From Kibdelosporangium persicum (GTDB taxonomy: Bacteria > Actinomycetota > Actinomycetes > Mycobacteriales > Pseudonocardiaceae), in the NCBI RefSeq assembly GCF_013280595.1, contig NZ_JAAATY010000040.1, positions 18,645-82,644 on the forward strand: a DNA stretch of 64,000 nt, given 5' to 3'. Below, piece after piece: positions 37,320 through 46,229 of this stretch. Both the position numbers and the translations under genes were made by a program. Every line of letters starts with the position of its first letter. The stretch's first letter is position 1. Under the pieces are notes generated by a model. It had not been told where the DNA came from, ran no database searches, and worked only from the letters and a program-made list of their open reading frames with translations.

Positions 37320-38824
37320 TGTCGATGCTGATTCCACGTCCACACCGGATGATCACCCGGCCAGGACACTTCACTGTGGACTCGGAGACCGCCATCCGGG
37401 CGGGACAGGGCACTGAACCGGCCGCGGAACTCCTCCGCGAGCACATCGCGGGCACAGCCGGCCTGTCGCCGAGGATCGTGCCCAGCGGCACGATCACGCT
37501 CGCACTGGATCCCCGGCTGACCGGGATGGGCGAGGAAGGGTACTCGCTGATCGTCAGCCGGCAGGCCGTCGTGCTGCGGGCGGCCCGCAATCCCGGTCTG
37601 CTGCACGGGATCCAGTCGCTCCGTCAGTTGCTGATGACCTCGGGGGGAAGTCACATCCCGTGTGTGGACATCAGCGACCGGCCGCGGTTCGCCTGGCGTG
37701 GCGCGATGATCGACGTGGCCCGGCACTTCATGCCCGTGGATTTCCTGCGCAAGTTCGTCGATCTGCTGGCGCTGCACAAACTCAACGTGCTGCACCTGCA
37801 CCTGACCGACGATCAGGGCTGGCGGATGCCGGTCCGCCGGTACCCCGCGTTGACCGAAACCGGTGCCTGGCGGCCGGAAAGCATGATCGGTCCGGCCGGG
37901 AGCACCAGGTTCGACGGCACACCGCACGGCGGCGCGTACACCCGTCGTGAACTCGAGGACCTTGTGCGGTACGCGAGTGATCGCGGAATCACGATCATGC
38001 CCGAGATCGAGATGCCGGGACATGCGCGAGCGGCCTTGGCGGCGTATCCTGAACTCGGGAACTTCCCGGACCGCGAACTGGGCGTGTGGACCGGGTGGGG
38101 TGTGTCGGACGCGATCTTCGGCGTCCAGGAATCGACGCTGGACTTCTGCCGTGAGGTGCTGGCCGAGGTGATGGAGATCTTTCCGTCACCACGGATCCAC
38201 ATCGGCGGCGACGAGTGCCCGATTGTCGAATGGGAGCGCAGTCCTGTCGCGCGGCAACGGATCGCGGCCGAAGGACTGGCCGGAGCGAGCGAGCTGCGCG
38301 GCTGGTTCCTTGGCCAGATCAGCCGGTTCCTGGTGCGGCACGGCAGACAACCGGTGTGCTGGGACGACGGTGACCACAGTGGGAGCCTGCCCGCGGAGGC
38401 GACGGTGATGGCGTGGCGCGATGCCGAACACGGGTTGGCTGCGGCACAACGTGGGCATCAGGTCGTGATGACGCCGTGGCGGTCGACGTATCTCGACTAT
38501 CCCCAAGCCGCGCACGGTGAACCGCCGGGACAGCCCACGGGCATCGTCACCCTGGAAGACGTGTACCGTCAGGAGATTCTGCCGTCCACTTGGGATTCCG
38601 AGTTGTCGGGTGCGGTACTCGGTACGCAGGGTCAGGTGTGGACGGAGTTCGCGGCGACAGCCGAAGCGGTGGAGTACCTGGCGTTTCCCAGGTTGTGCGC
38701 GCTCGCCGAGAACGCGTGGTCGGGACAGTGGCCGGACTTCGCGGACCGGTTGGCACAGCACGAAAGCAGGCTGAAGGAACTCGGGGTGAACTATCGTCCT
38801 AGCCTGAGGTATGATCGAACGTGA
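37319..38824 (+). CDS. Beta-N-acetylhexosaminidase, GH20
   Basis: 501 residues. The N-terminal GH20b domain (LIPRPHRM, LREHIAGTAG) precedes a TIM barrel with FAWRGAMIDVARHFMPVDF, HLHLTDDQGWRMP and the catalytic pair Asp298-Glu299 in HIGGDECP, which works by substrate-assisted catalysis. It splits N-acetylglucosamine from chitobiose or chitooligomers. There is no signal peptide, so it acts on imported sugar. The start is the ATG sharing one base with the previous stop; a GTG at 37316 is possible. The 3' end overlaps the convergent GntR gene by 26 bp. Confidence 0.94.
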   Translation: MSMLIPRPHRMITRPGHFTVDSETAIRAGQGTEPAAELLREHIAGTAGLSPRIVPSGTITLALDPRLTGMGEEGYSLIVSRQAVVLRAARNPGLLHGIQSLRQLLMTSGGSHIPCVDISDRPRFAWRGAMIDVARHFMPVDFLRKFVDLLALHKLNVLHLHLTDDQGWRMPVRRYPALTETGAWRPESMIGPAGSTRFDGTPHGGAYTRRELEDLVRYASDRGITIMPEIEMPGHARAALAAYPELGNFPDRELGVWTGWGVSDAIFGVQESTLDFCREVLAEVMEIFPSPRIHIGGDECPIVEWERSPVARQRIAAEGLAGASELRGWFLGQISRFLVRHGRQPVCWDDGDHSGSLPAEATVMAWRDAEHGLAAAQRGHQVVMTPWRSTYLDYPQAAHGEPPGQPTGIVTLEDVYRQEILPSTWDSELSGAVLGTQGQVWTEFAATAEAVEYLAFPRLCALAENAWSGQWPDFADRLAQHESRLKELGVNYRPSLRYDRT

Positions 38825-39509
38825 GGTGGGTGGTGATGCGGTACCGGTCCCCGCGATAGATCGACCGGGTGTACTCGATCACGCGATCGGTTGTGTCCTT
38901 CGTGGTGCGCTCGAAGAGCAGTGCCGGCGCGTGCAGCGGCACGCCGAGCAGCTCCGACTCCGTCGGGTCGGTGACCGTCGGTTCGGTCGTCTGCACGGCC
39001 TTGCTCGCGACAACTTCATATCGGATGCGCAGCAGTTCGTACAGCGAGCCGGACTCGAAGTCCGAGGGGGCGATCTCGGGCACGAGTTCGGCGGGCAACA
39101 AGATCCGCTCGATCGCCATGGGGTTGTCGTCGACGATGCGGACCCTCGTGACGGACAACAGCTCTGTGCTCGGTGAGACCTGCAGGCGCTGACCGAGCCG
39201 GGCGCCCGCGACCTGGGTGGTGAACTCGACGACGCGGCTGAACCACGTGCCGTCCGCGGGTGGCGCGTTGAACTCCCCGGTCGGCATCGGCGTCAGCTCC
39301 TGGGAGATCTTGCGCGCGCCGGTGAACGTGCCGCGGCCGTGCTCCCGGACCAACAGGCCGTCCTTGGCCAGGTCGCTCATCGCGGCCCGGAGCGTCGGCC
39401 GGGACACGCCCAGTTCCTCGCTGAGATTTCGCTCGGACGGCAGGACTTCGCCCGGCTGCCGAGAGTTGATCAACTGACGCAGCCGTTCGCGCACCTCTGC
39501 CCGCTTCAC
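38799..39509 (-). CDS. GntR family regulator, HutC/DasR type
   Basis: 236 residues from a GTG preceded by GGGAG (an in-frame extension to 39560 is less likely). Winged helix: PSERNLSEELGVSRPTLRAAMSDLAKDGLLVREHGRGTF; the rest is a UTRA effector domain (FERTTKDTTDRVIEYTRSIYRGDRYRI). HutC/DasR/NagR-type repressors respond to sugar phosphates such as glucosamine-6-phosphate, which fits the neighbouring chitobiose importer and GH20. It is placed tail to tail with GH20 and divergent from the secreted GH16 gene, so it probably controls both. Confidence 0.9.
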   Translation of the reverse strand: MKRAEVRERLRQLINSRQPGEVLPSERNLSEELGVSRPTLRAAMSDLAKDGLLVREHGRGTFTGARKISQELTPMPTGEFNAPPADGTWFSRVVEFTTQVAGARLGQRLQVSPSTELLSVTRVRIVDDNPMAIERILLPAELVPEIAPSDFESGSLYELLRIRYEVVASKAVQTTEPTVTDPTESELLGVPLHAPALLFERTTKDTTDRVIEYTRSIYRGDRYRITTHLTFDHTSG

Positions 39510-39550
39510 CGACCGCTCCCTTCGCCGACCCCGACGGCCAAGGGTATCAA

Positions 39551-39647
39551 CGTGGACCAATAACTGACCACTGGATGGCGGTTCTAGCAGCGAAGGGAGA
39601 TATTCCGTTTACCTCTTGACAACGTTGCCCGGGAGGTGGAGTTTACC
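39551..39647. promoter_or_regulatory. Candidate control region of the GntR/GH16 divergent genes
   Basis: Two GACCA half sites (39555-39559 in GGACCAATAA, and 39566-39570 in GACCACTGG) lie on the GntR side; TTGACA (39616-39621) and two GTTTACC words (39607-39613 and 39641-39647) lie on the GH16 side. GTTTACC also occurs at the importer start (34353-34359). These are possible GntR sites by repetition only. Confidence 0.35.
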
Positions 39648-39700
39648 AGTTACGGCCGGCCGGCTCTCTGCGAGGTTCCCTGCTACTCGAGGAAGAACCC

Positions 39701-40825
39701 ATGTCCGGATCAAGAATCACCGCGGTGGTCGTGGCGCTGATCGCCATGCTCACCCCCGCGGCCGCGACGGCCTCGCCTCAGGCGAGTGCCGCGTGCGGCG
39801 AACTGTTCGACGACTTCCACTACACATCGCACACCGACCCGGCATTGTCCGCGCACGGCTGGTCCGCGCGGTCGAACGCCGGTGGCCCCGGTGTTCCCGG
39901 TGCCAGATGGGCGCCGGAGAAAATCACGTTCCCGACCGTCGACGGTGACAAGGCCGCACAACTGGCGTCGTCGACCGACGGCACTGCGAGCGGCACGACC
40001 CACACGGAGTTGCTGCAGAACCAGATGCGGTTCTTCGAAGGCACGTACGCGGCCCGGATCAAGTTCTCGGACGCGCCGGTCAGCGGTCCCGACGGCGACC
40101 GGATCAACCAGACGTTCTTCACCATCAGCCCGCTCCGGTACGACAACGACCCCCTGTACAGCGAACTGGACTTCGCCGAGTACCTGCCCAACGGCGGATG
40201 GGGTGAACCGACGTGGCCGGTCAACTTCCACACCTCGTGGCACACCTACCAGCTCGAACCCTGGGTGTCGAAGAACAAGTACGACAAGCAGGTCCGGAGC
40301 ATGGCGGGGTGGCACACGATCGCGGCCACGGTGTCCGGCGGCCACGTGAAGTACTACGTGGACGGTCAGCTGACCGGGGACCACAGCACGATCTTCGTCG
40401 ACGGCAAGGAGTTGAGCGTCTACCCGCGGCAGATGATGTCGCTCAACTTCAACCACTGGTTCATCGACCTCACCCAGCACAGCGGCGGGCTGAGCACGTA
40501 CCACGAGCAGATCGACTGGGTGTACTACGCCAAGAACCGTGTTCTGACTCCCGCTGAGGCCTCGGCTCAGGCGTCGTCGTTCCGTAGTTCCGGCGTGCGG
40601 TTCAAGGACGACCTCGTCGGCAACTGCGGTACGCCGCCGACCGACCCGCCGCCCACCAACCCACCCGACTGCACCAACGCCCCGAACTGGCAATGGGCCA
40701 CGGCGTACCTGGAGAACCAGCGCGTCAAGCACAACGGACGGCTATGGCGTGCCCGTTGGTGGACTCAGGGCTCCGAGCCCGGACTGACCGCGCAGTGGGA
40801 GAACCTGGGCCCCTGTTCGACGTGA
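39701..40825 (+). CDS. Secreted GH16-like glycoside hydrolase with C-terminal chitin-binding module (CBM5/12)
   Basis: 374 residues. A signal peptide (about residues 1-31, ending in ATASPQASA) precedes a jelly-roll domain carrying the GH16 signature ExDxxE as SELDFAEYL (Glu155, Asp157, Glu160). A Pro/Thr linker (TPPTDPPPTNPPD) joins a C-terminal domain of about 48 residues with WQWATAYLENQRVKHNGRLWRARWWTQGSEPG, a CBM5/12 chitin-binding module, framed by Cys residues. Such enzymes cut beta-1,3/1,4 glucans or related polysaccharides; the module suggests it acts on chitin-bearing walls. It is divergent from the GntR repressor of the chitin locus and is followed by a strong hairpin. Confidence 0.88.
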   Translation: MSGSRITAVVVALIAMLTPAAATASPQASAACGELFDDFHYTSHTDPALSAHGWSARSNAGGPGVPGARWAPEKITFPTVDGDKAAQLASSTDGTASGTTHTELLQNQMRFFEGTYAARIKFSDAPVSGPDGDRINQTFFTISPLRYDNDPLYSELDFAEYLPNGGWGEPTWPVNFHTSWHTYQLEPWVSKNKYDKQVRSMAGWHTIAATVSGGHVKYYVDGQLTGDHSTIFVDGKELSVYPRQMMSLNFNHWFIDLTQHSGGLSTYHEQIDWVYYAKNRVLTPAEASAQASSFRSSGVRFKDDLVGNCGTPPTDPPPTNPPDCTNAPNWQWATAYLENQRVKHNGRLWRARWWTQGSEPGLTAQWENLGPCST

Positions 40826-40833
40826 TTCCCAGG

Positions 40834-40895
40834 CGTGGCAGCCAGTCGCGGGGCGAACGACAACGTTTCCCGCCTGCCCCGCGCTGGCTGCCACG
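40834..40895 (+). terminator. Strong hairpin terminator after the GH16 gene
   Basis: Left arm 40834-40854 (CGTGGCAGCCAG then CGCGGGGC after one extra T) pairs with right arm 40876-40895 (GCCCCGCG then CTGGCTGCCACG): a stem of about 20 bp with one bulged base and a 21-nt loop. It lies 8 bp past the stop codon. Confidence 0.78.
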
Positions 40896-40947
40896 TCGGT
40901 CAGGACCGTGGCCCGCTTTCCGTGCCTCGTCGAGATTCCGCTGGTCG

Positions 40948-41304
40948 CTATGCCGAGACGTCCGACTTCAGGCCTCGGGCCAGCCGTAGCAACGCTTCAC
41001 GCAGACGGGTGGGCATTTCTCCTTGGCGGACATGGGTTTCACAGAGCCACATCAGTTCGGCGACGTTGTAGGCCGTGGCGGGAGCGACCGCGGTCAGATA
41101 GTCGGCCGTGTGTGGCGCCCACAAGCCTGTGAGCACAGCGACTTCATGGTCCTCGCGGCCGCGCAGACGGATCAACGCGCCCTCCGGTACGGCGCGCCAC
41201 ACGCCGGGAGCGGCTTTACGGCCCAGTTCACGTAACCAGTCGGATGCCGCCCGGATCTCGTCAGCCGCTTGCCTGCTCTCGCGATCGAACACATGTTCGA
41301 TCAT
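40948..41304 (-). CDS. Hypothetical protein starting inside a perfect SOS-box-like sequence
   Basis: 118 residues, mostly helical, no recognised domain; a C-terminal region (AVAPATAYNVAELMWLCETHVRQGEMPTRL) is likely helical. Its ATG lies within the perfect inverted repeat TCGAAC-ACAT-GTTCGA (41285-41300), identical to the actinobacterial LexA-box consensus (CGAACNNNNGTTCG). The upstream side shows no ribosome-binding site, so a leaderless message is possible. If LexA binds, the gene would be DNA-damage inducible, but the box codes for residues 2-7 here and may be coincidental. It is read away from the gene at 41364 on the same strand. Confidence 0.6.
   Translation of the reverse strand: MIEHVFDRESRQAADEIRAASDWLRELGRKAAPGVWRAVPEGALIRLRGREDHEVAVLTGLWAPHTADYLTAVAPATAYNVAELMWLCETHVRQGEMPTRLREALLRLARGLKSDVSA
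41285..41300. promoter_or_regulatory. SOS/LexA-box-like sequence
   Basis: TCGAACACATGTTCGA is a perfect inverted repeat (TCGAAC, 4-nt spacer, GTTCGA) and matches the Gram-positive LexA box CGAACNNNNGTTCG. The repeat is extended by one base pair on each side (A/T) to 18 bp plus another pair (G/C). It overlaps the start codons of the gene at 40948-41304. Confidence 0.55.
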
Positions 41305-41363
41305 TGGGGGTCAATGGCGCCCTGGGCAAATCGCCGTAACCCCTTCGGGGGAGAAATGGCTGC

Positions 41364-41717
41364 TCAGCGGCTCAGGCGTGCGAACACGGTGGTGCCGCCG
41401 CTCGCGAGGCCGGTGGCGGCCAGCGCGATGATCGTGAACAGGCCGGCGGTTTCGACGGACGCCTCGTCGAGCACGAGCGATCCGGAACGGCCGACGATGA
41501 AGCCTGCGTAGAGCAACCAGCACTGCACGCAGGTGGCGAGCGCGCCGATGACGGTGGTGATCGCCGAGACGGCGGCGACGGCCAGGGCGAGGGCGAACAG
41601 GCCGATCTCGTGGTGCGTTGTGGCGCCGGCCAGCGAGGCGATCAGACTGGCCATGATGCCTGCCGCGAAGCCCGCCGCGGATCCCAGGGAACCGGGGATC
41701 CTCGGCCATCTGGTCAT
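41364..41717 (-). CDS. Hypothetical small membrane protein
   Basis: 117 residues from the ATG at 41717 (a GTG at 41735 is an alternative). Three hydrophobic helices lie near residues 10-30, 38-70 and 85-110, with a short polar C terminus. No family recognised. It stands alone between the SOS-box gene and a peroxiredoxin transcribed the other way. A small hairpin (CCCC/GGGG, 41340-41350) follows its stop. Confidence 0.65.
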   Translation of the reverse strand: MTRWPRIPGSLGSAAGFAAGIMASLIASLAGATTHHEIGLFALALAVAAVSAITTVIGALATCVQCWLLYAGFIVGRSGSLVLDEASVETAGLFTIIALAATGLASGGTTVFARLSR

Positions 41718-41921
41718 GTCCTTGGCACCTCTCACTCATCGATTGACTCACGGTGATCGGCCGATGGCGCCTCGCGATGGCGAGGTTCTGACGCGTTCGG
41801 GATGTTCCTTTATGGCGTCCTGATGCCACCGGCGGAAGTCCTGGCATCGAGAACTACCCGATCGTGTGAGCGAGGACCCGGTTACGCTGGGTTCGTAGCG
41901 CTGGACTAGGAGGAGACTCGG

Positions 41922-42386
41922 ATGAGCGTGGCCGTCGGTGACGTGGTGGAGGACTTCGAGCTGCCGGACGCGACCGGCACCCCGCGACGGCTGACGGAGT
42001 TCCTGGACAAGGGCCCGGTCGTGTTGTTCTTCTACCCGGCGGCGATGACCCGCGGCTGCACCATGGAGTCCTGCCATTTCCGCGACCTCGCCGCGGAATT
42101 CGCGCAGTACAACGCCCAACGGGTCGGCGTCAGCGCGGACTCGGTGGAGAAACAGCGCGAATTCTCCGACACGCACGGCTTCGACTACCCCCTGCTGTCC
42201 GACCCGGACAGTGCGGTCGCCGCACGGTTCGGCGTCCGCCGCAAGCTCGGCTTCGGCCCGCTGAAGAACCGCCGGATGACCTTCGTGATCGACACGAACC
42301 GCAAGGTGCTCGCGGTGATCCACTCCGAGCTCGACATGAACGGCCACGCCGACCGCGCCCTGGAAACCCTCGCCGCCCAGCACTGA
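41922..42386 (+). CDS. bcp: Peroxiredoxin, BCP/PrxQ type
   Basis: 154 residues. The peroxidatic Cys46 is in MTRGCTMESCHFRD and the likely resolving Cys51 is five residues on, the C-X4-C spacing of the atypical 2-Cys BCP/PrxQ class. The Thr two residues before the peroxidatic site is present (MTRGC). It reduces hydroperoxides with thioredoxin or mycothiol-type thiols in the cytoplasm. The ATG follows a good AGGAGGAG ribosome-binding site. Single gene. Confidence 0.93.
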   Translation: MSVAVGDVVEDFELPDATGTPRRLTEFLDKGPVVLFFYPAAMTRGCTMESCHFRDLAAEFAQYNAQRVGVSADSVEKQREFSDTHGFDYPLLSDPDSAVAARFGVRRKLGFGPLKNRRMTFVIDTNRKVLAVIHSELDMNGHADRALETLAAQH

Positions 42387-42660
42387 TCGCCCAGCCGGCT
42401 TTTCGCTGCCCGACCTGGCGGAGACCGTACGAACGGTCCGTTCGCCAATCTGGTTGTCCACAGGCGCCCGATTTCCCTTCCGCGCCAAGCCATCGCCGGT
42501 AGACTGGGTCCGGGGTCGCCCCCCGGGAGTGGTGGGGGATGCTTGGGGGCGTTGTGATGGTGGGAATGTGGTCTGGGCTGGCTGGGTGCGGTCGATGTAC
42601 CCATGACGGGGGTGCGGGTCTGGGGCGTCGGCGAGCGCGGAAGACCGCTTCGGGTGGCGG

Positions 42661-45600
42661 TCAGCGGGGGATGAGGTCGTCGGGCGGGGTTTGTTTGCCG
42701 CGGTCGAACTCCGTGGCGAAGGTCGCCGGGCCGAGGGCGGTGCGGGCGGTTTCGGTGATGCGGTCGACGTCGCGGCGCTGACCGGGTGGCAGCGGGCGGC
42801 CGACGGATTCGCGGGCCTGGGCGGCGGCGCCGAGGAGACGGGCGGCGGATGCCGCGTTGCCTGCCAGTGCTTCGGTTCCTGCCAGGCCTTCGAGGGCAAG
42901 GGCCACCGCGCGGGGATCGTTGGCGGCGGTGGCTACGGTGTAGCCCTCCAGGTGGAGAGCCAGTGCTTTCCGTACGTCGCCGCGGTGTTCGGCGATGAAG
43001 CCGAGTTCCACCAGGATCAGCGAGCTTCCCGCCTCGTAGTGCTGTTCACGGTGCCAGGCCAGGACGTTGCGGGCGTGTTTTTCCGCCGTGTCGAGGTCAC
43101 CGGACTGGCGGGCGCCCAGGGCGAGGCCGGTTTCGGCGTACATCTCCGCCGGTTTGAAGCCGTGTTCGGCTCCGATCTGGCGGGCCCGCTCGTGCAGATC
43201 CCACGCCTTGGTGTAGTCGCCACGGATCAGGGCGATCCGGCCGAGCCAGGAGAGCTGGTACGACACTTCCGGCGTGAGGTTCAGTTCCTCGGCCATGCGC
43301 AGGCCGTTGGCGTGCATCTCGGCGGCGAGGTCGTAGTCGCCGGCGATCTCGGCGAGGGTTCCGGTGCTGTAGCTGACCTGCAACTGCCCCCAGCGTTCAC
43401 CGAGGCCGGCCATCAGCCGGGCGCTGCGTTGGTTGGCGCATTCGGCCGCGTCGAAGTCGCCGCAGGCCATGTACTGCGCCATCCTGTCGACCAGGACCAC
43501 CGCGACGCCCCAGGTGTCGTCGAGCGCCTCGAACTCGGCGAGTGCCTGGGTGGTCAGTTCGATGGCGGTCGCCGAGCCGATCGTGGTGTTGACGTAGCCG
43601 AGGAACCACAGGGCCATGGCGCGGTCGGCGGGGTTCTTGATGTCGTGCGCCACCTCGAAGGCCTGCTCGTCGACCGGTTCACCGGCCAGCACGGCGAGGC
43701 CGACGTCCCAAGCCAGGACCGTCGATCGCAGGTCCGGCACTTCGCCCGGGACGTCGAGGGCCTGCCGGATCGTCCTGCGGGCCTCGTTGATACGGCCACG
43801 GAGGAACCAGTACCACGTCATCGCCTTGGCCAGGCGCAGCGCGAGGGCGGCGTTTCCGTGTTGCAGGGCGGTTTCCAGCGCGCGGCGCAGGTTGGCAGTT
43901 TCGAGGTCGAGGACTTCGAGCCACGGGCGCTGTTCGCTCGTGCGCAGCTTGCTGTCCGCTTGTTCGGCGAGGCTGACGTAGTACTCCGCGTGCCGTAGGC
44001 GCATCGTGTCCAGTTCGCCTGCGGCCTGCAGTTGTTCGACGCAGTACGCCACAACGGATTCGAGCAGCCGGTATCGCGGCCCTGGGCTGCTGACGACCAA
44101 GGACCGGTCCACCAGGTCGGCGACGTGCGACAGGACGTCGGCCTTGAGGACGTCACCGCCCGCGCAGATCGCCTCGACCGCGGCCAGGCTGGCGCCTTCG
44201 ACGTGCACGGCCAGGCGGCGCAGCACTACCTGCTCCACGGGGGACAGCAGTTGCCAGCTCCAGTCGATCATCGCCCGAAGCGTCCGTTGGCGTGGCGGGC
44301 CGCCGCGGTTGCCGCTCGCCAGCAGACGGAACCTGTCGTCCAGGCGTGCTAGCAACTCACGCGTGCCGAGCGCGCGTACTCGGGTCGCGGCGAGCTCCAA
44401 CGCCAGCGGGATGCCGTCCAGCCGACGACAGATCGCGGCGACGTCGGCCGCGTTGTCCGCGTTGAGGACAAATCGAGGGTCAGCGGCCGAAGCACGTGCG
44501 ACGAACAGTTGCACCGCGCTGAACGCGCGGACGTCGGAAGCCTCGACGCTGGCCGCGCTGGGCACGTCCAACGGCGGCACGTTCCACACCACTTCACCGG
44601 CCACGCCGAGCGGCTCCTGACTGGTCGCCAGGATGCGCAACCGCGGCGCGGCTTGCAGCAGGCGGGACGCCATCGTGGCGATCGAGCCGACCAGACCCTC
44701 GCAGTTGTCCAGCACGAGCAGGACTTCCTTGGCGTACAACGACTCGGCCAGCCGGTCCAGCACGGCGCCCTGGTCGTCACGGATGCCCAGCGTCGCCGCG
44801 GTGACCTCGGCGACCATGTCCTCACGCGGGCACGACTCCGGCGTCCCGTGCTGCTCCAGACCCGCGAACTCGACCAGCCACGCTTCCGGCGTCTGCCGCG
44901 CGGTCTGGATCGCCAGCCTCGTCTTGCCCACGCCACCGGGACCGGTCAGCGTGACCAGCCGGGTCTCGCCGATCAACGACAGCACGGACTGCACCGCCGT
45001 TTCCCGGCCGACCAGCTCGGTCAACGGCTCGGGCAGGTTCGTGCGCGCCACGGACGGCAGGCCCAGCGACGGATCCTGCCGGAGGATCTGCGAGTGCAGC
45101 TCGACCAGCTCAGGACTGGGCGTCAGGCCCAACTCGACGTCCAGCACCGTGACCAGTTCACGGTAGCTGTCCAACGCCTCGGTCTGCCTGCCCGCGCGGT
45201 AGAGCGCGAGCAGTTGGAGCGCACGTAACCGCTCACGTAACGGATGCTCGGCGACCAGGTCGGCGAGCTCCACGACCAAGGAGGCGTGTTCGCCGAGCTC
45301 CAGCCGTGCCGCGGCCCATTCCTCGAAGGCGACGAGCCGTTCCTCGGTGAGCCGCTGGATCACCGGGATCGCGAACGGCTCGTCGGCGAAGTCCGCCAGC
45401 GCGGGCCCTCGCCACAAAGCCAGCGCGTCGGACAACAAGGCCGCCCGCGCCCGCGGATCGCCGACCTCACGGGCCTGCGCCACCAGTGTGCGGAACCGCG
45501 CCACGTCCACGTCGACCTGCATCACGTAACTGCCCGAACGGTGGGACACCAGCAGCCGCCCACCCGGCTCGGCGTCCTCCAGCGCCCTGCGCAGCTGCGA

Positions 45601-45801
45601 GACCTTGGTCTGCAGCGTGTTCACCGGATTGCCGGGCAACCTGTCGCCCCACAGGTCGTCGGCCAGCCGGTCGGCCGGGATCGGCCGGCCGTCCTGGACA
45701 AGCAGATCCGCCAGCAGCGCGCGGACCTTCACCTCGGGCACGCGCACCTCGCGCCCGTCAGCGGTCCACACGGCCAACGGCCCCAGCACCCCGAATCGCA
45801 C
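42661..45801 (-). CDS. AfsR/SARP-type regulator with ATPase and TPR region (second of three)
   Basis: 1046 residues from a GTG giving V(M)RFGVLGPLAV. Winged helix (1-90), BTAD domain (95-245), then an ATPase with P loop GPGGVGKTRLAIQ (near 290) and Walker B VLLVLDNCEGLV, and a long helical/TPR-like C terminus (650-1040). The BTAD-plus-LuxR-like ATPase layout differs from the NB-ARC form at 21680 and closely matches the regulator at 50156. These proteins are usually cluster-situated activators; here no biosynthetic genes follow. A repeat mosaic and the imine-reductase pair lie on the divergent side. Confidence 0.92.
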   Translation of the reverse strand: MRFGVLGPLAVWTADGREVRVPEVKVRALLADLLVQDGRPIPADRLADDLWGDRLPGNPVNTLQTKVSQLRRALEDAEPGGRLLVSHRSGSYVMQVDVDVARFRTLVAQAREVGDPRARAALLSDALALWRGPALADFADEPFAIPVIQRLTEERLVAFEEWAAARLELGEHASLVVELADLVAEHPLRERLRALQLLALYRAGRQTEALDSYRELVTVLDVELGLTPSPELVELHSQILRQDPSLGLPSVARTNLPEPLTELVGRETAVQSVLSLIGETRLVTLTGPGGVGKTRLAIQTARQTPEAWLVEFAGLEQHGTPESCPREDMVAEVTAATLGIRDDQGAVLDRLAESLYAKEVLLVLDNCEGLVGSIATMASRLLQAAPRLRILATSQEPLGVAGEVVWNVPPLDVPSAASVEASDVRAFSAVQLFVARASAADPRFVLNADNAADVAAICRRLDGIPLALELAATRVRALGTRELLARLDDRFRLLASGNRGGPPRQRTLRAMIDWSWQLLSPVEQVVLRRLAVHVEGASLAAVEAICAGGDVLKADVLSHVADLVDRSLVVSSPGPRYRLLESVVAYCVEQLQAAGELDTMRLRHAEYYVSLAEQADSKLRTSEQRPWLEVLDLETANLRRALETALQHGNAALALRLAKAMTWYWFLRGRINEARRTIRQALDVPGEVPDLRSTVLAWDVGLAVLAGEPVDEQAFEVAHDIKNPADRAMALWFLGYVNTTIGSATAIELTTQALAEFEALDDTWGVAVVLVDRMAQYMACGDFDAAECANQRSARLMAGLGERWGQLQVSYSTGTLAEIAGDYDLAAEMHANGLRMAEELNLTPEVSYQLSWLGRIALIRGDYTKAWDLHERARQIGAEHGFKPAEMYAETGLALGARQSGDLDTAEKHARNVLAWHREQHYEAGSSLILVELGFIAEHRGDVRKALALHLEGYTVATAANDPRAVALALEGLAGTEALAGNAASAARLLGAAAQARESVGRPLPPGQRRDVDRITETARTALGPATFATEFDRGKQTPPDDLIPR

Positions 45802-45830
45802 TCTCCGAAGGTAGCGGCACCCACCGACAG

Positions 45831-46176
45831 TGTTTGATTGTCCTCGCTTCGCTCGGACGGGCTTGGTCGCTGGAAGCCGGTCATTTCCACCCCGCCCCAC
45901 GCTGCCGACACCGCTCGGTGGCTGGTCTCCGTGGTGGGCGGGGGCGGTGTCGGGCGTGTTGCGTGGCGTAAATGACCGGCGCGACCAAGCCGTGTTGGAT
46001 TGTCCTCGCTCCGCTCGGACGGGCTTGGTCGCCGAAGCCAGTGCCGGTGACGGTTTGAGGAGTCCAGGGCGGCGAATAACCCCAGCTCAGCCCTCGTGAG
46101 CGTTTATCAGGGTTAGAACACCGATAAACACTCACGAGGGGTTTGGGGGCGGCCGGGGCTTGGTCGCTGGGGAGCG
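45831..46176. repeat. Nested inverted-repeat mosaic sharing a GGCTTGGTCGC core
   Basis: Direct repeats of 35 bp (45836-45870 and 45998-46032, one mismatch) each end in GGCTTGGTCGC. A nested hairpin lies between: GGCTTGGTCGC/GCGACCAAGCC (45860-45870/45981-45991), GCCGGTCATTT/AAATGACCGGC (45876-45886/45970-45980) and CCGACACCGC/GCGGTGTCGG (45905-45914/45944-45953). The 45981-45991 arm can also pair with 46022-46032. A further core copy is at 46156-46170 (GGGCTTGGTCGCTGG). No coding sequence is affected. Confidence 0.78.
46093..46138. repeat. 46-bp palindromic repeat, copy 2
   Basis: Same 16-nt arms and loop as copy 1 (one C/A mismatch within the arms). Here it lies between divergent genes (regulator and imine reductase), so it is not acting as a terminator of convergent genes. 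Confidence 0.88.
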
Positions 46177-46229
46177 GCCGTGCGTGGACCCCCAGTGGTT
46201 CGTGCGTGGGGGCGCGCAGAGTTGGGGTC

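Noticed and set aside
42387..42660. Gap with GACCGT-ACGA-ACGGTC inverted repeat near 42423-42438 and a short frame at 42539
   Set aside because: The repeat is short and isolated and the frame lacks any support; too weak to list as a feature.
42691..43998. Plus-strand frame opposite the second SARP regulator
   Set aside because: Falls within the TPR region of the minus-strand gene; repetitive, high-GC shadow.
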